Source: Punica granatum
Taxonomy: Eukaryota > Streptophyta > Magnoliopsida > Myrtales > Lythraceae
Assembly: GCF_007655135.1 (NCBI RefSeq)
Contig: NC_045134.1
Coordinates: 25,692,568 to 25,756,567 of the forward strand
Direction of reading: 5' to 3'
DNA length: 64,000 bases
Shown here piece after piece: positions 48,811 to 59,295 of the stretch; within the stretch, counting starts at the first letter, position 1, and the number at the start of each line of letters is the position of its first letter. The position numbers were made by a program, and so were the translations under genes. The notes below the pieces were generated by a model. That model did no database searches and was not told the DNA's origin. It was given only the letters and a program-made list of their open reading frames with translations.

Positions 48811-49519
48811 GGAAAAGTAGAAAAACCCTATTATGATTTAAGTTTGGGACAATTTGAATCATGTGATTTTTCGAGAGACAAATAATATCACGTGGTTTAA
48901 TTCGTGAGACATAATGGATCTCACCATTAGTTTTTTCATCATTTTGGTCCTCAATCTTTTTTGTCATTATTACCCTCAAATTTTTAAGTATTTTTCAATT
49001 TGGTCCTAAAATTCAGAAAAAAAAAAAGAAGAAGGGAAAGGGGCTAGGGCCACCGGTCAGCAATCCCGACCCCACCACTGAGTTTGCTTGCACCCACGGA
49101 GGATGTCGACAATCGTGGAGGTGGGGTTGAGGTCACAGATTGGTTGTCCTCCTCGAATCGACCGGGATCTTGAGTTTGAGATTTTAGTCGATTTGAGGGC
49201 TGGGGCTATCAATCGGAGACTCCGACCCCACTCTCGAGGTTTTCGACGTCCTCTATGGGCATCAACGACCTTAGTGGTGGGGTTGGGGCAGCCGACCGGC
49301 GACCCAAGCCCCTTCCCTTTTTCTTTTTCCAAATTTTAGGATCAAATTGCAAAAAGTTAAAATTTTGAGGGTAACAATGGTAAAGAAAAAAGTTTGAGAA
49401 CCAAAAGAGATATTATGTCTCACGAAGTAAACCATAGGGTATTAGTTGTCTCTAGAAAAATCACGTGATCTAATTTGTCTCAAACTCAAATCACAATAGA
49501 AGTTTTTTGTACTTTTTCC
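48811..49519. mobile_element. fold-back MITE with long terminal inverted repeats (709 bp)
   Basis: The left arm (from GGAAAAGTAGAAAAACCC) and the right arm (ending ACTTTTTCC) are inverted copies over at least 250 bp. Matching points include GTGATTTTTCGAGAGACAA against its inverse near 49450, and CATTATTACCCTCAAA against its inverse near 49370. The centre (about 49035-49315) is GC-rich with inverted CCGACCCCACC / GGTGGGGTTGGGG blocks. Flanks TATTATACAT (48801-48810) and TATTCTATAT (49520-49529) agree at 8 of 10 bases, which could be a worn 9-10 bp duplication as made by Mutator-type elements. No transposase is present. Confidence 0.75.
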
Positions 49520-49529
49520 TATTCTATAT

Positions 49530-50579
49530 ATCATACCTGTAAATATATATGATAATATACATAAAAAGAAGAAGATAATATACGATATATGTAAAAAACT
49601 TAGTTGAAACGATGGAATGAGCATTCCTCAAGGGCTTTTGGTATGTGGAGATCTATTTACATTCGTAAAAAGCAAGGCCCATAAGATTGATATGTTCGAT
49701 TATGTTGTGGTAATCTATGTTATCACTCAAGTGGCTATGTACATTACTACCGGCGAGGTTGAGAAAGTCGATTCCCACTTTTAGCACCTTCTAAATAAAA
49801 CATTACCAGTAATGTTGATAGATATAACAAACATGGAAAATGAGATTATCGATAATTTAATTGGCGAGAATCTATCTCCAAATAAGTAACGTGCATTACC
49901 AACAATGTAATTACCGGGAAGTGCCAAATGCCACAGTTTTTGAAGGAATGACCGTCCATCGTGTTGTAAATAAGTATCTCTCTAAATAGAATGCTCTTTT
50001 TAATTCATACAATTGTTTTCATATAACAAATTTGAGGATTTTTATTCCATTTTTTTTAATTTCATTTCGGCATCCCAAATGGGATAGAGTGATTTCGGAT
50101 TCAAGATTTCTGATCCTCTATGAATGTCATCGGTTCAGTTTGAGTGGATGTCGGTTGTCGACTCCACCAAACATGTCTCCGTCTCTTCGCCTTTATCGGG
50201 TCAAGTGGATCCTCCCTGCCACGAACATGCCAAAAGCTACAACTTATCTATATTACAAACCGCGCATACCACGGGTACATATTCTCGCGTCCATAATAGG
50301 ATAGCTTCGAACAAGACTCGTATTGTATAATATAATTTACCAAATAAAACATATATGCGTATGCATATTTGTAAGAGAAGGGCAAAGGAGGGGAGTTGCA
50401 TCTTCCTCTTCCGTTTCGTCCTTTCTCCAGCTCTCTGCTTCTGCTCCTCTTTCTTCTCAATCCCAATTCAATTCCGACACTAAAACAGCATTGCCTGCTT
50501 CCCAATTGGATTTGGATATCACATCGCATCTTGTTTCCTGATCGATTGTCGGTTGTTCCCCTCTTCATCTCCATTTTCC
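49530..50579. other. intergenic DNA and makorin 5' region
   Basis: This is AT-rich to about 50350, then a pyrimidine-rich 5' leader (CTTCCTCTTCCG-type sequence) ahead of the makorin start. No separate gene is supported. Confidence 0.4.
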
Positions 50580-53261
50580 ATGTCCAGGAGGTACGTCTAT
50601 GGTCGACTGCTTGTTACCCTAAATTCATCTTCTCTTAGCAATTGGTTATGTTTTTTGCGTGCTCTCGCCGATTAAGGAAATGACTTTGCAATGGCCATAT
50701 CGTCGGAAAAATTCCATCTTGGTTATCGGGTTGGCTGCTGTTCAGACATCTAACAGGCATATGTCCGTGTAGCTGAGAAAGGAGGAAGAGTGTTTCTTTG
50801 ATACTTCTCTGGTCAATGTCTTTTTACAATTGAAGTCTTTGTGCGGTAACCGCGACCAAAAAAATTCTGTCTTTTGGGCGCTTTAGTATGAGAGAGGACC
50901 TGTTATGCGCTATCATAATTCGTGTTAGTGATTCTCGCAGGGTGCTATGCAAATACTTTGCTCATGGGGCTTGTTTAAAGGGGGACTACTGCGAGTTCTC
51001 GCATGATTGGAACACTCCAGCGAACAATGTAATGTTTGCTTCTCCTCGATCCGTTGTTTACCCACTTGGCAATAACGATGCTCCGCTCGTTCTTACATCT
51101 TCACTGCTTGTCCTTGCAGATATGCACCTTCTATCAGAAAGGTATCTGCTTGTATGGCAGTCGATGCAGATACGAACATGTTAAACCCTCCCAGGTGGAT
51201 TCTCATTCAATATCCTCCTCATCAAATACTCACTCAATATCTCCACGTGATGCTGTTGCTCAAGCTTGGCCTCCTAGTATTGCATCCCATGGGGCCAATT
51301 CAGTTTGCAGTGATGAAGAGTCTTCTTCATCGTATAAATCATTAGGTCCTCCCACCACGCCTGCTTGGAACAACCTAGATGTTCAACGCGAAGATTATTA
51401 TGAGGCCGAGGACGATGTTTTGGAGTCTAGGAAGAATGTTGATCCTGCTGATCGTCCTCTTTGTTCATATGCCGCGGTCGGAAATTGTCCTAGAGGAATG
51501 ACATGCCCCCATATTCATGGAGACTCGTGTCCTATATGTGGAAAGCATTGCTTGCACCCTTTCAGGCCCCAAGAGAGAGAGGAGCATATGGATACATGTC
51601 AGAAAAGGCAAAAACAGCTTGAGGCGCTGCAACTCAGTCAGGAAATCGAATGCAGTGTCTGTTTAGAACCTATTCTTTCAAAGCCTACCGCTGCAGAACG
51701 GAAGTTCGGGATACTTTCGGAATGTGATCATCCTTTTTGTATTACTTGTATAAGGAATTGGCGCAGTAGCTCCCCAACTCCTGGAATGGACGTCAACAGT
51801 GCATTAAGGGCATGCCCGATATGTCGCAAGTTATCTTACTTCATCATTCCAAGTGTTATATGGTATACAACAAAAGAAGAAAAACAGGAAATCATCGAGA
51901 GCTACAAAGCAAAACTCAAGTAAGCACACGGGAAGCTGATATATGTTTTCCTATTGGGTTTTAGCCAACTGGTGCTTGGTCCCTAGTTCTTATTTAATTT
52001 TGGTTAACTATTATGCAGCAATTTCAATATCTCATGCTGTGTTTTTAAGATATCCTGCCTTTAGGGGCCTTATTTCATGAATAAGTTGACTTCTTTCTGA
52101 AACCGGCCAGTAATGCTTCAAGGCCTTTTGAAAAATTGATATTGGATTAGGCCACGGTAGTTAGTTTTACAAGCATTATATTGCTGTTGCTGCATAATGT
52201 TCTCTTGCTTGCTTAATTAAATTTGTTTGAAACAATTTTGCAGGTCTATTGATTGTAAGCATTTCGATTATGGGAGTGGGAGTTGCCCATTTGGGACTAG
52301 TTGTTTCTACAAGGTTTGTAAACATCAATCCTGCTAAGAACAGACGTCGTTCCATAATAGTACTAAGATGAATATTGCATCACTATAGGCAGTAGGCACC
52401 TATCAGTAAGGTGCAAAGGCCAGACGTATGTACACAGAAACAATATAACAAGATAACTCCAAACGGAGTGACATAATGGAGAGGAGACAACCTTGTACAC
52501 TTGCTGTACCCCAGACTACACCAAATTGGACTGACTTGATGTGGTGCTTTTCTGTAAGAATAAAATGAGGCTATAAGAGGACCTGTCACCCACAAAAGCA
52601 GCACTCTTCTATCTTCTCTCTCCACATACTTGTAAATATGGAGAAAGGAACCATGCCAAGCCGTTACTCTTCCCTTCCCATGATAAACACCATCATCAAA
52701 GCATGATCTACATACATACTATGCAACACTTGTGATTCCCATGGATTTGAGTTTATCTGTAGTGTGATTACATTCAGAGCAAGGACGAGTAAACATTTTG
52801 GGAGAACCTGACTTGGTCGGTCACATCATCTCTCAAGGAAAAAAAATGCATCGTATCTTTTTTCGGGTGAAAATGCACTGTATTTTCACTTTCACGCAGG
52901 CAGACATGTAGAGGGCAGGGCGAATTAGAAGATCCTCCATTGTATCTGTTCTTCACTTTCATGTGTCATCTTATTTATATATTGTGAAAATGTCCTGGAC
53001 TGGACGTATCAAATTTGTATTTTCTCTGACTGCAGCATGCATATAGAGACGGAAGATTGGAGGAAGTAGTGCTTCGCCATCTAAACGCTGAGGATGGACA
53101 AACAGTAATAGCTAAAAATATAAGGTGATGCTCGGAGCAATCGACCTCTTTATTTTCTGCACTCTAAGAAGCCTGTTAGTTTTTAAATTCTCCCGCTGAT
53201 TGGTTTCAGTTTATATATCCTCAGGCTGTCAGATTTCCTCAGCGATTTGCACTTGCGATAA
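50580..53261 (+). CDS. MKRN: makorin-type RING E3 ubiquitin ligase
   Basis: Six exons fit with matching phases: 50580-50590, 50941-51028, 51120-51919, 52244-52313, 53036-53124 and 53225-53261. They give 364 residues. The first coding exon is only 11 bases (MSR plus two bases). The order of domains is that of makorins: two C3H zinc fingers (C7-C15-C21-H25 and C35-C43-C49-H53), a low-complexity linker, a third C3H (C148-C156-C162-H166), the makorin Cys/His motif ([12 protein letters not shown], 170-189), a C3HC4 RING (C211, C214, C235, H237, C240, C243, C265, C268) and a fourth C3H (C303-C313-C319-H323, His supplied by exon 5). All eight RING ligands are intact, so ligase activity is expected. 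Makorins bind RNA and ubiquitinate proteins; plant members affect seed germination and abscisic-acid responses. Confidence 0.95.
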
Positions 53262-54828
53262 GTGGTTCTGTTCTGCTGGAAATGCTGGGTAAGATTCCAG
53301 ACATATTTAGCTCGCTTCTGCTCTTGGTTTCCCTATCTTCCGCAAAACGTATCTCTTCGAATTTTGCAGGGATGTTGCAGTAAAGGAGGTGCAATGCTGT
53401 TAAGTAATTAGCAATCATATGTCCATGAGATGCTGGAAACGATCAAATCAATCGATTTTGTGCTTTGGTCCTTGACTTACCTATAGAAATTCAATTTTCA
53501 TTTGCTCTCTGACCATGCATTTGTGAGTGCATTAACTAAAGTTTTCTTTCTTTATCGGGATCGAATGCAGATGAGACAAAAAAAAAAAAAGATCCACCAG
53601 GGCTCGCCGTCAACAACTGATAACTTTCATCTGTAACACACACGACATGAGCGCTCCATCAACAACACTAAATTTCAACTGCAGATGAGCAAATCCTATC
53701 TTGCGATGACTATCTTGCATTTTTTAATGCTTCCTAAGTATGTATTCCTGATTACACACAAAGGAATAAAAAGGTCGACAGTATAGTGATTTGTATGTTG
53801 ATCCTGCCGGTTGTTTCAAGGCAATAAAGGTTTATCAGTTACTGAGGCGGCCTTTTGTTCTTCGTTTGGTTGGTTTTGTGGTGGCTGTTCAGCCTTGTAA
53901 AGAACATTTGATTAGAACTGTTCAATGAGGGGTGACCTTACTGATAAAATTTAATTGTATTAATAACAAAGAAATTACAGGGACGGTATCTATTTTGTGC
54001 ATATACATATATATATATATATATTAATTTATACTAGATGTTGTTTCACGGGAATCTCATTGACCATTTGATAATATATTTTTTTTGTGGCGCGTCATAA
54101 TATATATATATATATATATAAAATACTGTGGACACATTTCTAAAAATATAATTAACTTTTTACAAATATTGAATGGAGTTTTTGACAAAAAAATTAAAAT
54201 GGATTTTGCTAATTAAGAATTTTGCAGCAATAAAATATAAACAAAAAGAAGGGTGACGAGTTGAGTTTAGGCAGGGAGAGAGGAGTGATGTCTTGTCGCG
54301 TACGGCATAGGTAGATTGTGCTTAAAGTGGCTTTTATCTCTGCAATCGCAGCATGATTAGCTAATTGGTACTATCCGGTTATCAAAAAAAAAAAAAATGG
54401 TTTGTGTTACCCTTCATATTGTCTTCACAAGAATTAAAGAAAAAATTTCCTCCACAGGCGAACTTTCGGAATTTCAAATTTTTTATTGAAAGCAGAAAAA
54501 TAGATATCCAATTGATTTTTCTATAATGCATCGTCAACCTATATACGAGAAAACTTAACCAAAAAAGAAAAAAAGAAACTTTAACTAAGGCATGATTACA
54601 TACGGAATATAATTAACTTAACTAAATATGTGGTAAAAAGATTTAAGAAGACGATACTTCTTCGAGAACGATTCTCAACCGAGGTGGTGATTGATAAGTG
54701 TGTGTTAATGTCGCCATAATTATTAATTAATGTTACTTGCAAGTGCATTTCGAAAGCTATCATCGATTTTTCTTCATTTTTTACCCCTCTAATGTGCACG
54801 CAATTTTATCTCCATACACGCACGGGCC

Positions 54829-54871
<43 letters not shown>

Positions 54872-54991
54872 CACACTGAAACTAGCTTTTTACGTTTGGT
54901 ATATGGCTCCCATCCAATCACGTGGAGGCACGTCACCATATGGATTATGAAGGTGACTGTTTCAGAGCTCCAGTAGATGGATGGATGTCAG
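53262..54991. other. 3' region of makorin and AT-rich intergenic DNA
   Basis: The first 700 bases are likely 3' UTR and downstream sequence. (TA)n tracts occur near 54005-54025, 54103-54120 and 54833-54868. No gene is seen. Confidence 0.4.
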
Positions 54992-55640
54992 ACCATTATT
55001 CTCCAACACCACCCCCGAAGCTAACAGAACTGCCTTTATGGCGCAAAGCGATGATTTAGGGAAGTATCTTGGATTTCCAATGAGAATGTTAAAGAAGAAA
55101 GAGAAAAACTTTTCCTTCGTTGTTGAGAAGGTCAAATCCAGACTTGCAGGATGGAAACCGCAGCTGCTATCTTTGGTGGGACATTGCTGCGCTAATAGAA
55201 TCGGTCACCGCCACAAATCTCTGCTCATATCGTGCGGTGCACTCACCTCCCGAAATCGATCACCACCGATAAGAAGAGATTGCACTTAGTTGGGTGGGAC
55301 ATAGTGTCCCGACCCAAAGAGTCTGGCGGTCTATCTTGCGGAGAAATAATAATGATGATGACGATGAGGATTGCAGGATGCTTAGCCCTCAGTTTGCGGA
55401 GATTATTCTGAAGCACATCCATCGCAAAGCAAACTCATGTGCGGATTTCCCTATCGAAACAGGGAAGCGGTTCAACGAGCCCTCGGTCTATCTTTCACTG
55501 TGCTCCATCTTGTCTAGATCTTTTATTACTTAAAAGATGTCATGGGAGTGCCTGTCCCCCCCGTCTTGTATCGAACTTGATTGCCGATTAGTTAACGAAC
55601 AACTGCGTTTTCTATTAAGGGGGAAAAAAAAAAAAAAAAA
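54992..55640 (+). pseudogene. 5'-truncated, internally deleted LINE retrotransposon fragment
   Basis: The plus strand reads FSNTTPEANRT, then DLGKYLGFPMRML, VKSRLAGWKPQLLSLVG and, after a frameshift, LVGWDIVSRPKESGGL. These are the conserved thumb and post-catalytic blocks of plant non-LTR reverse transcriptases. A further block, LKHIHRKANSCADFP, matches the C-terminal RNase H ending. The catalytic reverse transcriptase core is absent, and sequence between the two blocks is deleted, so it is dead. It ends in an A-run (55624-55640). GATGGATGTCAG (54980-54991) and GATAGATGTCAG (55647-55658) flank it and differ at one base, a candidate target-site duplication, though six bases separate the A-run from the second copy. 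Confidence 0.8.
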
Positions 55641-55694
55641 GAGGCAGATAGATGTCAGCAAATGATTCGCGTCTAACCCCACGACGCAGAGGGG

Positions 55695-55702
55695 TATAAA
55701 AG
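55695..55702 (+). promoter_or_regulatory. TATA box of the MIR162 gene
   Basis: TATAAAAG lies in a GC-richer context, about 420 bases upstream of the miR162 star strand. Transcription would start near 55725-55735. A (GA)n tract at 55869-55890 falls in the presumed leader. It begins about 55 bases after the A-run of the LINE remnant. Confidence 0.55.
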
Positions 55703-56113
55703 TAATTTAATTAACAGTAGAAATATCGCAAATTCACGACGCTCACTCCATCATCCATCGACACATTGCACCCCCCCGGTTCGTTCATTCCTTCGTTCCG
55801 CCATTGACAAACGCTCAACGAAGCCATCATGAATCCACGCACAGAGAACGATCGAGAGGAGGAGGGAGGGAGAGAGAGAGAGAGAGAGAGATACAGCAAC
55901 GGCGGAGCTGAAGATTTCTTGTTTAATTCCGTTTCTGTATATGAGCTTCTTCCTCTCAGAGCATTATTTTGCGTTAGTTCATTCGCGTTTGACATTGACG
56001 GCTGCGTGCTTTCGTCATTGGTGTATCATGATATGCTTCCGGTGGGTGCTTTGATTTTAGCTTAGATTCGTGATTTCGGTGTGGTGGGTGGATACGAGAT
56101 GGATGGGAAGTCA

Positions 56114-56206
56114 CTGGAGGCAGCGGTTCATCGATCTCTTCCTGGATTTTGTTGTGAAAAATACTCAAACAGAACATGAATGGGTCGATAAACCTCTGCA
56201 TCCAGC
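56114..56206 (+). ncRNA. MIR162: MIR162 precursor hairpin (miR162a-type)
   Basis: The 3' arm (56185-56205) starts TCGATAAACCTCTGCATC and is identical over its 21 bases to the conserved plant miR162. The 5' arm (56115-56136) starts TGGAGGCAGCGGTTCATC and is identical over 22 bases to the known miR162 star strand. The two arms pair with about three mismatches, leave a two-base 3' overhang on the 5' strand and close over a 48-base loop. miR162 guides cleavage of DCL1 mRNA and so gives feedback control of miRNA production. Reading frames on both strands here are shadows of this RNA gene. In Arabidopsis the primary transcript of MIR162a is long and alternatively spliced. Confidence 0.96.
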
Positions 56207-56215
56207 GCCCGGTCC

Positions 56216-58240
56216 TCTCTTGAATCGGCTCCCCGTTGACTCTGCTTCCTATTGAGATGTGAGCTCTCGTCATGTCCGCTTTGCATCTCAACTACATACA
56301 TCTCCATCTCCCTCCCTCCTCACAACCCTCGTTTCATGTTAGTGTAGATTCTCCTCTAGATTCATAGATTATCATTTACGCTTTGTCTGGTATCCCGGTG
56401 TAGTCCGGAATATTTCCTATCTAGCTATTTTTTCCTGCCGGGATTCATAATTTGATGGATGGAGTCCGATTTTGAGTTGATATTTATTGAGCTCGACTGC
56501 AATATATTAGATATGGGAAGGGGGTAGACGGATTATCCGTTGGGTGATCGGTTTTATTCGGAGACTGCGGCAAGTAATGACGTCTAGAAATATCTTGTTT
56601 TGGTAATTAATTTGCTGGTCCCGGGAAATGAAGGAAGGTTGCAAGTAAGTGTAACCCGGGATTGTGCTTCAATGTGATATAACGGAAAGGGGAAAATCAT
56701 GGATTTCATTATTTTATCGGGATGAGATTATGGATAATATTTCCCTCCGAGCAGCATGTATGGTTAATATCAAGGTGTTGGCAAATGTGGTTCGCATTAT
56801 TTTCAGATTTCATAGCAAATTCTGATCTAAATATGAGTTCTTGAATTCATTTCTCCATTTGGTCTCCTCATTAATTATGTTTCCTCGCCTCAAAAGATTG
56901 TTGAATCTTTTCTTAGTTGGAGCATATTAAGTTCATCAACTTGATGATCGAATATATCGGTGGATTTGTTTCTTTATTCTCTCCATTTCATTGGTGAGAA
57001 CCACCGAGAAGCGAAACTGCTCTGCCTATGACTTTGTTTGTTGTGTATGACTGTTTCTGGAACTGTTTCTTATCGCATTCAGATTGATGGTGCGGTTTAT
57101 GTTTGGATTTTGTGCTGCCCATGTGATGACTCATTATGAAATGGTCTAGTCCAGAAGTTCTTTTTCATCAGCAATATTTCTTGTATTAGCTGGCCTTTTG
57201 CTGAAGTTATTTTGTGAAACGATCTGTTGGATTCTCTACTCATTGCTCAACAAGATACACTATCTCGCCTCTATACTAGAATGTCTGTTCTCAAATCATG
57301 CCTAGATTAATAGACATTCATCTTTCGATATTATTTTCCCTCCGTACATGCTCATGATATTGACAAATGCGAGCAGGGTGAAAAGATTATGCCGGCATAC
57401 GGGATTCAAGATTTCAGAGGTATTGATTTTTTGTTCAACCGCTGGAGTTTTGTGGCTTTGTCTTGAGACCGATTCTTTTTTCTTGTTTTATTGGCGTAGA
57501 CCTAAATCATACTGGTTGAGCTGAACATTTTATGCTGAACATAAGTACCCTACTGTAACTGACTTCATTCATTAAGGGTTTCGTGGAAAGATACATCGAG
57601 TTGCTTTCTTGATCAGGAAAGTGGCTACTTGGCTCTTTACGCGGAAAGGTTGTGGTCTCTGAGGTGAAAGTGTCTTTAGTGAGAGACGTGCTCTCGTCAC
57701 GGCTTCTTCAAACTGAGGATAAAACCACAGCTAAAGGTACCAACTTGGTGGAGAATCCATATTTTTGCTCATGTGAATCAAATTCCATGGTACTTTATGA
57801 AGTCAGGTTAAGAGATTCCTAATGCTTTGTCGGGGGAACCAACTATGATGATGTGGAAGCTGTCCAATTTCTGTTAGAAACCTAGGATTCAGGTTGTTGC
57901 TTATAAAAGGAAAGAATCTGAGACAAAGCATCTGCGGCTTGAGGATATTCTCTTTAGTTTGGTTGCCTATGTCTTTTGATAGAGAAACGATGCTTTCGGT
58001 CCTTTTTTTTTTTTTTACCCTCCTTAATCCTTTTAACGGGTTTTCCTATTTTATAACTCTCATATGAAACAAGTGTTATTGGATGATAGAAGCTATAGCC
58101 CCTGCCGTCGTGAGCGACTTGGAGGATTTTTTGGAATATATAGATTGCTATGTCGCAGTACTAATCTCTCTAGTATTATCCGCGATGATGTGTGAAGTGG
58201 ACTGGACTCTTTTTCGCCTTGTTAGGAGAATAATGGATTT
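56216..58240 (+). other. possible downstream exons and introns of the MIR162 primary transcript
   Basis: This 2-kb stretch has transcript-like base composition (moderate GC, intron-like T-rich segments) but no recognisable protein. Exon-like pieces bordered by splice-like signals occur at about 57377-57419 (GCGAGCAG before, GGTATTGA after) and 57617-57736 (TTGATCAG before, GGTACCAA after). They could be noncoding exons of pri-miR162. This is inference from the known structure of the Arabidopsis gene. Confidence 0.3.
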
Positions 58241-58490
58241 CTTTTGCTATGCTTACTAAGGCCACCTTAAATTTTCACTTCTCTTGGCAACTTCCTGGAG
58301 GAACTTTTCCAGGAGGCTCGCTCGCATTATGCGACAACTTGGCCACATTGAAGAGTCGGTGTCCTCATTTCTGGCGTCCGGAATTTGCAGCAGAGAACAT
58401 GGCCGATTTCCTGGATTCAGTTTCTTGGCAGACCAGCTCCATAAAAACATAATGGGATCCTTTGTTAAATCGATTGCGATCTGATAAAAA
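58241..58490 (+). pseudogene. possible RNase H-type retroelement remnant
   Basis: Fragments in two overlapping frames (LARIMRQLGHIEESV and then AAENMADFLDSVSW) loosely resemble the end of LINE RNase H domains ('.HI.VSH..RE.N..ADFLA'). No frame is intact. This is weak pattern recognition. Confidence 0.25.
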
Positions 58491-59295
58491 AAAAGTTACC
58501 ACGCATGTTGATCTTTCCACTTCCTTACTTAATGGCATTACCTTCTAACAGCAAGCTTCTACATGCATGACTAATTTCTTTAAATCACAGCAATAGGGAT
58601 GTTACGTGCACTACTCGACTTGTAGAAGAGTTGAAATATAACCGACTCCGAGGTATACTCTTCTCATCAGAGATTGAATCAATCATCGGCCAGGCCAAGA
58701 ATTAGGATATGTTAACTAACTAGCTTCCGTCGATGAAGGGCAAATGAAAGAGCTTCATAAAATTTATTGCTTTAGTATAAACCATTTGCACACATTCTTG
58801 TAGGGTCGAGGTTTATCGACTGCATACTTACAGCCATCCCAGTTGCATAGAAGATAGCATCCAAAGTAGGTGTTGACCGTCAAAATCATCTTGACATACA
58901 GTTGATGTCGTGACATTCCCTCTGTTGATCTAACGGTCCCACGACCCCTCTAAACGGTCCGCCCCGGGACCGAGTGTCCGACTGCCTCAGAGCTGCACTG
59001 TCTTGTGTTGCTCGAAGGCAGAGGTTACCTCTATTAGCAGCAGCAGTAGCAGCAGCAGTAGAATGAAACTGAAAAAAAAACGGGTGGCTCCGGTTGAATC
59101 CTCGGTGCCACGTAGGATTTGGTCGACCAATAGAATGAATCAACAGCTGCCGGCCTTTTTGGCCTTTCCCATCCTATCCCAACCGTTGGTTTTTGGTGCC
59201 AAACAATCCCTTCTCATCACACAATTGTGGCAGCAGAGAGCCAGAGAGAGAGAGAGAGATAGGGGGGATTGAGCTGCTGAGTTGCTGTGCAGGCG
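58491..59295. other. promoter and 5' leader of CAS
   Basis: A (GA)n tract (59244-59259) lies directly before the CAS start and is probably in the 5' leader. The reading frames around 58886-59272 cross simple repeats and have no known homology. Confidence 0.4.

Noticed and set aside
48811..49519. Overlapping frames on both strands in the GC-rich centre of the MITE
   Set aside because: The frames mirror each other because the sequence is an inverted repeat.
55829..56291. Plus- and minus-strand frames over the MIR162 locus
   Set aside because: They overlap the miR162 hairpin and its GA-rich leader and encode nothing recognisable; the RNA explains the conservation.
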